A model generated the notes under the pieces. That model searched no databases, was not told the DNA's origin, and saw only the letters and a list, made by a program, of their open reading frames with translations. From contig CAWBOJ010000002.1 of NCBI GenBank assembly GCA_963790405.1, forward strand, positions 296,275 through 360,274: DNA of 64,000 nt, given 5' to 3'. This stretch comes from JBGSMX01 sp963790405. GTDB taxonomy: Bacteria; Actinomycetota; Coriobacteriia; Anaerosomatales; JAGXFU01. Positions 51,335 through 60,084 of the stretch are shown in pieces. The position numbers were made by a program, and so were the translations under genes. Numbering within the stretch: the first letter of the stretch is position 1; each line of letters starts with the position of its first letter.

Positions 51335-51960
51335 GCATCGAACACATACGCATTCAGCTCGTCGATGATGAGGGCTTCACGCTCACAGAGCTGCTAGTCG
51401 TCAGCGTTCTGATGCTCGTAGTTCTCGCCATGACCTTCATGGTGCTGCAAGCGACCACCGCGATGAGTTCGACGATTGAGGCCAGATCCATCGCATCCGG
51501 GGAGTCCCGGCTACTCATCGACCGAATGACACGCGAGTTTCGACAGGCCGTCGAGATCGACGAAGGCGAGGGCGTCTTCGATGAAGCGCTGCCCCGGCGC
51601 TGCTCCTTCTTCACCGACCTGAACCACGACGGCGTGCCCGAGCGCGTCACCTACACCGTCCGGGGTCGAGCCATGTACCGGGCCGAGGCCGACGCCACAA
51701 CCGCCGTCCCGCCGTATCAGTTCGGTAGCGACCGGGCTGAGACTATTGTGATCCAGAGCTTCAAGGGCGGGTGGAACGGCAACGTCTTCACTTACTACAC
51801 GAACGAGAACCCACCCCAAGAAGTCCACAACGGACATCCCGAGGATGCCTCGGCAGTGAAGGTCTGGCTCGTGAACTCGGCGACTTCGGGCGCAAAGACT
51901 TCCTACGTGGACTCCTCGACGTGGGTGAAGATTCGCTCCGTCCACAACACGATCGACTGA
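51331..51960 (+). CDS. Type IV pilin-like minor protein (PilW/PulJ-like)
   Basis: A 209-residue protein with a prepilin site EG followed by FTLTELLVVSVLMLVVLAMT. Glu +5 is present, with helix and a polar head. The ATGA overlap with the upstream gene couples their translation. The head has no family I can name beyond the minor-pilin class. A prepilin peptidase and assembly ATPase must lie elsewhere in the genome. Confidence 0.8.
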   Translation: MSIEHIRIQLVDDEGFTLTELLVVSVLMLVVLAMTFMVLQATTAMSSTIEARSIASGESRLLIDRMTREFRQAVEIDEGEGVFDEALPRRCSFFTDLNHDGVPERVTYTVRGRAMYRAEADATTAVPPYQFGSDRAETIVIQSFKGGWNGNVFTYYTNENPPQEVHNGHPEDASAVKVWLVNSATSGAKTSYVDSSTWVKIRSVHNTID

Positions 51961-51962
51961 CT

Positions 51963-53233
51963 ATGAGAAATCACACGACATCCACAGCGCTTCCCGACTC
52001 GGCCAAGCATCGGCTCGCTTCCGACGCCGGATTCGCCCTGGCCCAGGTAGCGGCTGTGTCGGCGATTCTGTTCGTGATAGCGACTATGCTGCTCGCGTTG
52101 GTCGTGAATCAGCAGATACAGTCGAGCCACTACGCGGCACGTACTCGCACCGTGCACATGGCGGATGCCGGAATCAATGCCTACCTCTATGAGCTTCGGC
52201 GGGATCCCAACTTCTGGGTCTCGAACACCGTCCTTGGCCCTCGAGATCTAAGCGACGGCACATGGCAGGTATGGGCCACGCCACCCCAGAACAACACACC
52301 ACTTACCCTGCGCTCCGTCGGCACCATCCCATCGGCTGCTGCATCGCGTACCGTTGTTGGCAACCGTTCGCTTCCCCACTTTCGCCGACTACATGTTCGT
52401 GACCGACGCGGACATCAACATCGGTCGCGATGCCGTGATCGACGGCAAGGTCCGCGCGAACGGCGACATCGACAATGCGGGGCGCGTCACGGGCAAGGTA
52501 CTCTCGGCAGGTCGTGTCACAGGATCGGGCCGCTTCGACGACGGCTACGAGGAGCACCAGCCACGCGTCGACTTCGCCCAGATCACGGCAGATTTGGCAG
52601 ACATACGGACGGTTGCGCAGAGCGCAGGCACGTACTACGGCTCCTCGGGGGCACAAGGCTACCGCGTCACAGTGAGCGGCACGTCTGTTCGTATCGACAC
52701 CGTCACCGGAGGCATCGAGTTCCGGCAATCTCACCACAACCCGACTCGACACCATCAGTATCCCGCCCGAAGGCGTCTTGTACTTCAACGACACGGTCTG
52801 GGTGAGCGGCACCTACGGCGCGAAGGTCACGATCGCATCGGGCCGAGACATCTACATCCCGGACCACATCGAGCCCTCCGGGTCGAATTCCAAATTCACG
52901 ATGGGACTGATCGCAAGCCAGGAGATCATAGTTCCCAGCTGGTACCCGAGCATGCCGGATCGCCTGAAGATCACGGCGGCAATGCTCGCCCAAAATGGTG
53001 CGATTCGCGCGGACATGCATATGGGGACGACCCGAACCCGCGCGACGATCACCGGCTCCATGGCGTACCGCACGTACAGCGGGTTCGCCACCTACAGCGG
53101 GAACAGTGTCGTCGCCGGATTCCGCGACCGCACCTACACCTACGACCCGCGGCTCGACATCGACCCGCCGCCGATGTACCCGCAGATCAAAGACGGATCG
53201 CTCAAGATCTCGACGTGGATCGAAGGATCGTAG
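51963..53233 (+). CDS. PilX-like pilus protein with beta-solenoid head (two frame breaks)
   Basis: An N-terminal pilin-like segment (DAGFALAQVAAVSAILFVIA) lacks the Glu at +5 and is like PilX proteins. The head has regular strands, e.g. DADINIGRDAVIDGKVRANG and DIDNAGRVTGKV, a beta-helix-like pattern of polymer-type surface proteins. Breaks near 52355-52358 and 52722-52723 are each repaired by dropping one base (TVVATVRFPTFADY; GIEFGNLTTTRLD), giving 422 residues. It begins two bases after the PilW-like stop. Confidence 0.8.
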
Positions 53234-53250
53234 GCTCGCCGTCGTTCGGG

Positions 53251-53274
53251 GATCCAGTGCGGCGATCCAGTGCG
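53251..53274. repeat. Tandem 11-bp repeat between convergent genes
   Basis: GATCCAGTGCG occurs at 53251-53261 and again at 53264-53274, with a GGATCC just after. It lies in the short gap between the end of the pilus cluster (plus strand) and the permease (minus strand). It may be part of a transcription stop; no strong stem with a T tail is visible. Confidence 0.5.
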
Positions 53275-53290
53275 TGGATCCGCGTGACTC

Positions 53291-54256
53291 CTACCCCAGT
53301 ACCGCGTTGAACAGGTAGCCGACCGCAATGATCGTCACCGAGCAGATCCCGACGAAGATGCCGATGAGCTTGGGCTTGATGACCTTGCGCAAGATGATGA
53401 GCTCCGGCACCGACAGCGCGGTCACCGCCATCATGAACGCGAGCACCGTACCCATCTGCACGCCCTTGTCCGTGAGCACGCTCGCGATGGGAATCGCGCC
53501 TGCGGCGTTGCTGTAGAGCGGCACGCCGAGGGCGACGGCAACGGGAACCGCGAAAGGATTGCCGGGGCCGGCCCACCGTGCGAGCAAGTCGTCAGGCAGG
53601 AAGCCGTGCATGACGGCGCCGATCCCGATGGCGACCACCACGTAGAGCCAGACCTTGCCGACGATCTCTGCGACATAGCCGCGGGCGTAGGAGGCGCGGT
53701 CACTCCAGGTGAGATCGGGCACGTCAGCCTCGCCCACCTTGATCTGGTAGACGTACTCCTCGACCTCACCCTCGAGTCCGAGCTTGCCGATCACGATCCC
53801 ACCGACGATCGCCACGGCGAGTCCCGCCGCGGCATACAGTGCCGCGATCTTCCATCCGAACAAGCCGAGAAGCAAGATGAGCGCGACCTCGTTGACCATC
53901 GGGCTGGCTATCAGAAACGAGAACGTCACGCCCAGCGGAACGCCGGACTCCACGAAGCCGATGAAGAGCGGCACCGCCGAACACGAGCAAAACGGCGTCA
54001 GCACACCCAGACCGGCAGCGGCTACGTTGCCCGCATAGAGGCGCGAGTGCGACAGAAAGCGTTTGGTCTTCTCGGGAGGAAAGAACGATCGGATGATCGC
54101 CACCGCGAAGACGATGACGGCCAGCATGACCAGGATCTTCGGCACGTCGTAGACGAAGAACGCTACGGCGTCGCCGAGCGGGGTGCCTTTCTCCAGGCCC
54201 AGCCACGTGAACGTGACGAGGCTCGAGAACCACTCGAATGGATAGAAGATGTCCAC
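53291..54256 (-). CDS. ArsP/DUF318-type permease, last gene of the hgcAB cluster
   Basis: A membrane permease of about 321 residues and eight helices. The hallmark is TPFCSCSAVPLFIGFVESGV, with a second helix pair around GVPLYSNAAGAIPIASVL. This family (PF03773) includes ArsP, which exports trivalent organoarsenicals such as methylarsenite, with Cys of the CSC motif involved. GTG 54256, two bases after the thioredoxin stop, is chosen; an upstream start would overlap that gene. Its place behind hgcAB invites the idea that it exports an organometal, which is inference. It ends opposite the pilus cluster. Confidence 0.85.
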   Translation of the reverse strand: MDIFYPFEWFSSLVTFTWLGLEKGTPLGDAVAFFVYDVPKILVMLAVIVFAVAIIRSFFPPEKTKRFLSHSRLYAGNVAAAGLGVLTPFCSCSAVPLFIGFVESGVPLGVTFSFLIASPMVNEVALILLLGLFGWKIAALYAAAGLAVAIVGGIVIGKLGLEGEVEEYVYQIKVGEADVPDLTWSDRASYARGYVAEIVGKVWLYVVVAIGIGAVMHGFLPDDLLARWAGPGNPFAVPVAVALGVPLYSNAAGAIPIASVLTDKGVQMGTVLAFMMAVTALSVPELIILRKVIKPKLIGIFVGICSVTIIAVGYLFNAVLG

Positions 54257-54258
54257 GT

Positions 54259-54552
54259 CTAGCAGCAGCTTCCGCCGCAGCCGCATCCACCCTTGCCGAC
54301 CGTGCCCGGCGCGCTTGATCCGCTGGAGAGCAGCTTGGCAACGTCATCGACGGACGGAACGCGACCGGCGACCTTGACCTCGTCGTCCACCACGAGCGCC
54401 GGAGTCGTCATGACCCCGAAGGCCATGATCTCGGCGAAATCGCTGACCTTCACGAACTCGGCATCGAGGCCGAGCGACTCGGCGGCCTCGCGCGCGACCT
54501 TCTCGAGCTTCTCGCAGTTCGCACATCCGCTACCCAGAATCTTGATGACCAT
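54259..54552 (-). CDS. Thioredoxin-fold small protein with Cys-rich tail
   Basis: A 97-residue thioredoxin-like protein of the TIGR00412 redox-active type. The CxxC motif is GSGCANCEKL (Cys10, Cys13) and the cis-Pro is in VMTTPALVV (Pro51). The tail is unusual: VGKGGCGCGGSCC, with Cys90, 92, 96 and 97, ending in a vicinal Cys pair like HgcB's end. Such pairs bind Hg(II) tightly. It lies 60 bases downstream of hgcB and two upstream of the permease, so all three probably share one message. Confidence 0.85.
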   Translation of the reverse strand: MVIKILGSGCANCEKLEKVAREAAESLGLDAEFVKVSDFAEIMAFGVMTTPALVVDDEVKVAGRVPSVDDVAKLLSSGSSAPGTVGKGGCGCGGSCC

Positions 54553-54612
54553 TGCGTTGTGACTCCTTCTCTCGTTGGCGTGGCCGCCGTGCGGCCCCGC
54601 GTATCCATGTGC

Positions 54613-54897
54613 CTAGCAGCAGTCGGGACCGCAGCTCGGTTCCGTACCTTTGACCCATCCGTTGATGATCGCCGCCGCGCATCCCACACCGGCGTTCACA
54701 CTCAGCGCACCGAACGCGCAGTTGCGAACACAGGCGCCGCACTCCATACACGCTCCGCGATCGACGATCCGTACCTTGGCGCCGTCCATCTCAAACACGC
54801 CGTGCGGGCACACGTTCGTGCACATGCGACAGCCCGTGCACGCCTCGGCGTCCAGCTCGAGGGTCACCGCCTGTTCGATGTAGCGCATCTCGCGCAT
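54613..54897 (-). CDS. hgcB: Mercury methylation ferredoxin HgcB
   Basis: HgcB is the [4Fe-4S] partner that keeps HgcA's corrinoid reduced for mercury methylation. This 94-residue protein has both cluster motifs, CTGCRMCTNVCPHG (Cys20-30) and CMECGACVRNCAFG (Cys50-60, with Ala in place of the usual Pro). The conserved extra Cys is at residue 73 (NAGVGCAAAIING), the same number as in Desulfovibrio HgcB. The protein ends GPDCC with the vicinal Cys pair (93-94) needed for function in studied proteins. ATG lies one base after the hgcA stop (TGACATG), so the two are coupled. A general ferredoxin would lack Cys73 and the tail. Confidence 0.93.
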   Translation of the reverse strand: MREMRYIEQAVTLELDAEACTGCRMCTNVCPHGVFEMDGAKVRIVDRGACMECGACVRNCAFGALSVNAGVGCAAAIINGWVKGTEPSCGPDCC

Positions 54898-54898
54898 G

Positions 54899-55904
54899 TC
54901 ACCACCCCTTGCCGAGGACGGCCGACGCGATCCACAGCGCCGCCGCGACACCCGCTGCGCCCACCTGCCAGGGCAACGCGCGACGCATCTCATACTCAAC
55001 GCCCGACGGCGACGTGAACGGAGTCGCGCCCGTGAAGTTCATCGCTGCGTACGAGGAGATCGCAGTGGCTGCCAGCCCAAGAGCAACCGAAGCGAGATAG
55101 CCGACAGAGGGTCCGAGCACGACCGCCAGTGCGATGGCCGCAAGGACTCCCACGATTGCGCCCTTGAGCGAGAACGCACGGCCAGGCAGCCACGGCAGGG
55201 CGATCGGGACGACGACCGCACCGGCCACCAGTCCACTCAACGCTGCAACGATAAACGCCGATCCGCGGGCGGCGAGTGCGGCAGTCGAAAAGCCCCACGA
55301 GCCGAGTCCGGACAGCGCGAACAACGCCACAATCGCGAGCAGCGTGAGGGGGCGCCAGAGAGATCGAGAGCTCGACCGGCACGAGCACGGCTCGCTCGCG
55401 AAGCGTGAACGTCACGCGACGCATCTCCTCAGTCGCCTTCATGCCGTTTGCCAGGAAATCCCGCAGGCTCTCGGCACGCACCGGTCCGAACACGACGCGG
55501 AAGCCGGTGAATGCCTTGACGTCGTGCGCAGCCACGCCGGTCGCTCCAAGCTGCGGCACGACGAGCGTGCGGTGATCGACGAGTCCGGCGAGGCCAGACT
55601 CAGTCACGCGACGCGACAGCTCGATCGTGCCGAAGGTTCCCTTGCCCGCAGCACACCACACGTTGATGCCGTTCGTGTCGAGCACGAGCAGCCACGCGTC
55701 GAGTCCTGCGAGCTGCGCGCGCACGCGATCGAATGTCAGCTTGTAGTTGGAGGTCACGAGCACCGGCGCATCGCGACCGGGATCGCCGACTTCGTAGAGA
55801 CCGGGCTCGACCAGATAGTCCATGCGCCCGATGCCGAGGCGCACTCGAAGCGTGCCGAGGCGATCTGCGAAGCCGAGTTCGGTTCCCGCAGCCGGAATCG
55901 ACAC
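54899..55904 (-). CDS. hgcA: Mercury methyltransferase corrinoid protein HgcA (frameshifted)
   Basis: HgcA carries a methyl-corrinoid and gives its methyl group to Hg(II) bound by HgcB's cysteines, making methylmercury. The cap-helix motif NGINVWCAAGKGTFG is complete (Cys84 is the lower cobalt ligand by analogy with Cys93 of Desulfovibrio HgcA). Other marks are VEPGLYEVGDP, VTSNYKLTFDRVR, VVPQLGATGVAAHDVK and GFRVVFGPVRA. The C-terminal five-helix membrane domain ends with NFTGATPFTSPSGVEYEM. The frame breaks between 55349 and 55366 and losing one base joins the two halves, giving 334 residues. The start GTG 55904 is uncertain. It is too short and differs in motif for the CdhD subunit of acetyl-CoA synthase. 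Confidence 0.93.
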
Positions 55905-55938
55905 GACGCCGTCATCGCCGTCATCGTCTGACCGCCAC

Positions 55939-56271
55939 TCACTGGTCGTCCTGTCGGGGCGTCGCGCAAGCGCACGTGCCTTCGAGCCCGTCGGCGATCG
56001 CACTCCCGGCTTGCGCCGCTGTCTGAGCGAGCTCACCCGAGAGCGCGGCGAAAGCACCCGTGTCGAGCGAGCAGTGCAGCCAGCGCCCTACGCGTCGCGT
56101 GCTCACAAGACCCGCATCACGCAATTTGATGACGTGGTGCGAGACGAGCGCGTCGGACATGTCGAGCCCTGTCGCGAGCTCGCACACACACAGCTCACCG
56201 CGCTGCGCGAGCAGCTCGACGATGGCGAGACGGCGTTCATCGGCCAGTGCTTTGAGGGTTTCGATATCCAT
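55939..56271 (-). CDS. ArsR/SmtB-family metal-responsive repressor of the hgcAB cluster
   Basis: A 110-residue winged-helix repressor. The metal site is ELCVCELATGL (Cys28, Cys30), as in As(III)/Sb(III)-sensing ArsR, where a bound metal frees the DNA. Cys67 and a tail pair (GTCACATP, Cys100 and 102) could add ligands. The DNA-recognition helix is MSDALVSHHVIKLRDAGLV. ATG 56271 fits a leaderless transcript (promoter at 56279-56308). A TTG 18 bases upstream has no ribosome site. The gene ends 34 bases before hgcA. Confidence 0.9.
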   Translation of the reverse strand: MDIETLKALADERRLAIVELLAQRGELCVCELATGLDMSDALVSHHVIKLRDAGLVSTRRVGRWLHCSLDTGAFAALSGELAQTAAQAGSAIADGLEGTCACATPRQDDQ

Positions 56272-56278
56272 AACGAGC

Positions 56279-56320
56279 AGTATATTCAAACATGCGTTTG
56301 ATAGTCAAACGTGCGTTTGA
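56279..56320 (-). promoter_or_regulatory. Promoter and twin operator of arsR-hgcAB
   Basis: On the minus strand -35 TTGACT (56308-56303), 18-base spacer, -10 TATACT (56284-56279). Two palindromes, TCAAACATGCGTTTGA (56286-56301) and TCAAACGTGCGTTTGA (56305-56320), cover the spacer and -35, a spacing of 19 bases. A repressor here would block RNA polymerase. The predicted start falls at or one base before the ATG at 56271, so the message is leaderless. The stretch is markedly AT-richer than its surroundings. Confidence 0.75.
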
Positions 56321-56343
56321 TTGCGGGGTCAGTGGCGCGCGCC

Positions 56344-57156
56344 TCAGGCGTTGCGCAAGGCCGAGACGAGCGTCTCGGGTAGCCCCCGCTCGAGCATGGT
56401 CGCCACAACCGAGTCGATGTCGTAGTCGATGCGGTGCACGCGCATAGAGGCCCACACGTCTGTGCGACCTACCGGCCCGGCAGCCGCATCACCGGGGGAC
56501 GCGGCACGCACTTCCTCGGCAGGGCCAAGCAGCAGCTCGACCCACCCCGCACGCGGATCGCCGTCCTTGGGCTTGCCGACCGAGCCGCTCGAGACGTAGT
56601 GCACGGTGGTGCGCCCGACCGTGCCCGCCGGATCCTCGACCTCGAACGAGCGATGGTACGGGATGTGGATGTGGCCGTGGCACACGAGGTCGGCGCTGGC
56701 CTCGGCGGCGAGACGGGCCAGTTGCTCCTCGGTGCGGTCGAGCAGCAGGTACTCGTTGATCTTGCGAGGGCTGCCGTGCGTGAGCAGGATGCGCGCACCC
56801 TCGTGCTCGAAGCGGATCTGGAGCGGGAGCGAGAGCACCCACGCCGAGGAGCCCTCGTCGAGCACGCCATCCGTGAACGCGTAGGAGCGGTCGCCATCCG
56901 CTCGCGCGGCTTCGGTCGCGTAGTAGCAGCCGCACGACCCGCGGCGCGAAGCGACACCTTCGTCGTAGTTGCCCTGGATCGTCGGCACGCCGGAGTCGCG
57001 GAGGCGTTCGATCACCCCGACCGGATCCGGGCCGTAGCCGATCAGGTCGCCCAGGCAGTAGCGCTCGGCGATTCCGGTAGCGTCGATGTCGGCGAGCACG
57101 GCATCCAGCGCGACCGAGTTTGCGTGTATGTCCGAGAACAGCGCGATTCTTCGCAT
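56344..57156 (-). CDS. Calcineurin-like metallophosphoesterase, YfcE/MJ0936-like
   Basis: A 270-residue enzyme with the two-metal phosphoesterase motifs: FSDIHANSVAL, CLGDLIGYGPDP, IQGNYDEGV (GNHD with Tyr for His), LLTHGSPRKINEYLLL and VCHGHIHIPY. Such enzymes hydrolyse phosphodiesters or bis-nucleotides; the substrate cannot be told. The ATG directly before RRIALFSDI is chosen over a longer frame. It lies after a terminator and probably has its own promoter in the 160 bases upstream. Confidence 0.85.
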   Translation of the reverse strand: MRRIALFSDIHANSVALDAVLADIDATGIAERYCLGDLIGYGPDPVGVIERLRDSGVPTIQGNYDEGVASRRGSCGCYYATEAARADGDRSYAFTDGVLDEGSSAWVLSLPLQIRFEHEGARILLTHGSPRKINEYLLLDRTEEQLARLAAEASADLVCHGHIHIPYHRSFEVEDPAGTVGRTTVHYVSSGSVGKPKDGDPRAGWVELLLGPAEEVRAASPGDAAAGPVGRTDVWASMRVHRIDYDIDSVVATMLERGLPETLVSALRNA

Positions 57157-57254
57157 GTGGGCATTGTTCCCGCGTGCGGGCTTCTCGGCAAGCGACGGGT
57201 GTTGCATCCGCGTGAAACTCCGGCTGAGCACACGACGCCATGGGCGACACGAAA

Positions 57255-57282
57255 GGGCCGCGCCCTGATGAGGACGCGGCCC
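57255..57282 (-). terminator. Terminator after the beta-helix/CWB2 gene
   Basis: Minus-strand RNA has a perfect 8-bp stem (GGGCCGCG with CGCGGCCC), a 12-base loop, and TTTCGT next. It starts 37 bases after the stop at 57320. Confidence 0.7.
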
Positions 57283-57319
57283 CGTGACGTTCGATCAATA
57301 CGAACGCGTGTTGCGGATG

Positions 57320-59967
57320 TTACGGCAGGTAGCCCATCAGCTGGGTCTTGGTAGCCTCGTCGACTGCGTTGACTCCGCCGAAGAGCTGGAGCTTCACGAT
57401 GTCGTCGCCGACATCGCTGAGCAACGCGTCGAGAGCAGGGTGCACGGAATCCTTCGGCGTGAGCATCAGGGTTCCGTTCTGAGTACCGAGACCGGCACCG
57501 CCTGAGAGCGCGTCGGGGAAGTCCAGGCCCGTCGCAACACCCACGACGTTCCATGCCGCGTAACCGTTGTCGACAGCCCACTCGGAGAAGTTGGCCGCGG
57601 TCGCGTAGCGATTGGCACCGCTGATGCGCTCGGTCGGGCTTGCGACCAGCGCGGATGCCTTGGCAGCCACGTTTCCGCTGACTGCCGACGTGCCACCCAC
57701 GATGACGGCCTTGGACGTACCGAGCGTCTCGATGACGTCGACGGTAGCCGCGGGCATCTCGTCGGGCCGCACGAGCAGCACCGGCGCATGGTTGGTGTAG
57801 GCGACCGGCGATGCGGTCAGCGCGTCGGCGAACAGGTCGCCGCGTGCCAGGAAGACCAGGTCACCTGCGTCCGGGTCCTCCTCGACGATCCTCTCGGCGA
57901 TCATCGCCGCCGTCGAGTAGCGGTTCACCCCGCCGATACGTTCGACGGTGAGATCCAGGGCCTCGAGCTCGGCCGCGATCGCCCGCAGCAACGGCGGACG
58001 TGCCGCCAACGACGATGACGCGACTCGCGCCGAGGCGCTCGATCTCGTCAGTCGACGCCGAAGGGCAGTTCAGTCGCATCGGTCAGAAGCAGCGGCGCGT
58101 TGAACACGCCCGCAAGCCCCGAGGCTGCGAGACCGTCGGCGAAAGTGCGACCGGTGGCCAGCACGACCGTGTCGGCCTTCGCGAAGTGGTCTTTCGAGAT
58201 CTCGATCGCCGTGCGGTAGCGGTTGGCTCCCGCCAGACGACCGGCGGTGCGCCCGAAGAACTCATAGCAGCCCATGTCGTAGGCTTCGACCGTGTCGTCG
58301 TCACCGTCGACCGGCCGCGACAGATTGTCGAGATCGTCGGGCGGTGCGAGTTCAAAGTCGAGCCCCGTGTCTATACACGGCGAGCCTGCCTTGAGACGGT
58401 AGTCGCCCATGGCGGCCGAGACGAACTGCGGGTCTTCTGAGATGTAGTCATTCAGCACGCCGAGCGGTGTCAAGGAGCTCCGAACAGCTCCCGGTGTCGC
58501 AAACTGCGCGACTCCGGTCGCCAGGTCGCTTGCCGTGACGAACGCACCCATGACCGAGTAGTCATCGCCTTCCCAGACGATGGAGTTGATGACCGTTGCG
58601 TAGCCCACCGGAGTGGCATCGGCTTCCGCAGCGGCGAGCATCATGTTCGCGTAGCCGATCTCGGCGTTGTTGCCCGCGATCGTGGAGTTGATGAGTGCAC
58701 TCTCGGACAGGCTTACGGCAAGCACGCCGGTGCCCAGATCCTCGTTGTCGGCGATGAGGGTGTTGGTGATGTAGCTGTCGGCCCAAAGCGCCGCAACGCC
58801 TGCCTCGGCATAGTCGTTGCCAGTCACCACACAGCGCTCCATGTCGAGCCTACCCTCGGGAAGCGAGTACTGCGGCGTCACTCCCATCACGGAAGCAACG
58901 TTCGATGTGAGGAAGTCCTCGCCTATCACCAGCGCGCTACCGATCAGCGCCTCGTTGTCGAGGAACTCACAGTCAGCAGCCGTCATCAGGCTCGAGAGTC
59001 CCGACATCGGCCCGCCGAAGACGAGGTTGCCGGAAAACGCGCTCTCGGACACCAGTATCTCGCCGCCGATATCACTCACGATTCCGCCGAACAAGGGAGC
59101 CGAAGTCAGTGCGCCGATGTCAGCGAGGCTCGCAGCGTTGCCGCTCAAGAACATCCCAAACGAGGAGTTGCCCGTGAACGTGCACCCCTCGATGTCGCCC
59201 GAGCTCATCCCGGCACCGATAGCAGCGCCCATCTCGGCGTCGTTGGAGTCGAAGGTGCTGTCGTAGACCGAGTAGTCGCTGCTCTCGGCCGCGATGGCAC
59301 CACCTGCGATGCAGACCTCATCGGCAGGTTCTTCGACCAGAGGGGTCAACAGCTCCAAGTCCGGAGCGTCGTAGCCGTTGTCGTGGAAGTCGCAGCCCTC
59401 GACGTAGAGGCCGGCGTTGACAACGCTGACTGCACCGCCTTCGGCGGCGTAGTTGGTGTCGAACTCGCATCCGACCAGACTGAGCACGCCATACTCGGCG
59501 AAGACGGCTCCGGCGTCATTGCCGAAGTTGCGGCCATCTTTGAAGGTCATGTTCTTGAAGAGGACGTCGGCACTGCGGATGTCGAACATGAAGTCCGTCT
59601 CGCTACCGTCGAGAACGGTCTTGTCCATCCCGGCGCCCTCGAACCGGATGGCGTCGTCTTGGGTGTCGATGAAGATCGGGAACTCGCCGGAGTAGGTGCC
59701 CTGGGCCAGGTGCACGAGATCGGCCCCGTCCGCGGCCATGACCGCGGTCGTGATCGTCTTGAACGCCTTGTCGGCCGTAAGGCCGGTGTTCGAGTCCGAT
59801 CCGCTCACCGAATTGACGTACCACTCGGTCGTAACCGTGTCTGGCGCAGGCAATCCCTCCACCGTGCCTGCCCCGGCAGCTGCAGGAACCAGAGAAACCA
59901 GAAGCATTGCCGTCAGAACTATCGTGAACAGCCGAGATCTTGTTCCGACACGCGTGTGAACGCGCAT
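57320..59967 (-). CDS. Beta-helix surface protein with CWB2 repeats (two frame breaks)
   Basis: A secreted wall-attached protein of about 881 residues. After a signal peptide (VLTAMLLVSLVPAAAGA) comes a right-handed parallel beta-helix, as in polysaccharide lyases or adhesins, with DUF1565-like start YVNSVSGSDSNTGL, rungs such as NAGLYVEGCDFHDNG and SGDIEGCTFTGNS, and end RLKAGSPCIDTGLDF. Three CWB2 repeats follow (LAGANRYRTA, IGGVNRYSTA, ISGANRYATA). Frame breaks at about 58061 (one T of TTC) and 57990 (one T of GTTG), 70 bases apart, are repaired by dropping one base each. AAGGAGG precedes ATG 59967. Activity unknown. Confidence 0.85.
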
Positions 59968-60084
59968 AGTCGGCCTCCTTCCACCCATGACCTAGGCAGC
60001 GCCTCACCGGCGCAGCGGGTCACAGCTCGCTCTAGGGGATGTAGCTGTCTGCGGGGTCGTCCACTTCTGCCGGGGGCGACTACC

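Noticed and set aside
54899..55904. HgcA as the CdhD/AcsD subunit of the acetyl-CoA pathway
   Set aside because: The NVWCAAGK cap-helix motif and the C-terminal membrane helices are HgcA features, and hgcB follows directly. No other Wood-Ljungdahl gene is nearby.
58048..59988. Treating the beta-helix protein as ending at 58048 and a separate CWB2 protein following
   Set aside because: Two one-base corrections join the CWB2 repeats in a single frame, matching the architecture of the other three wall proteins.
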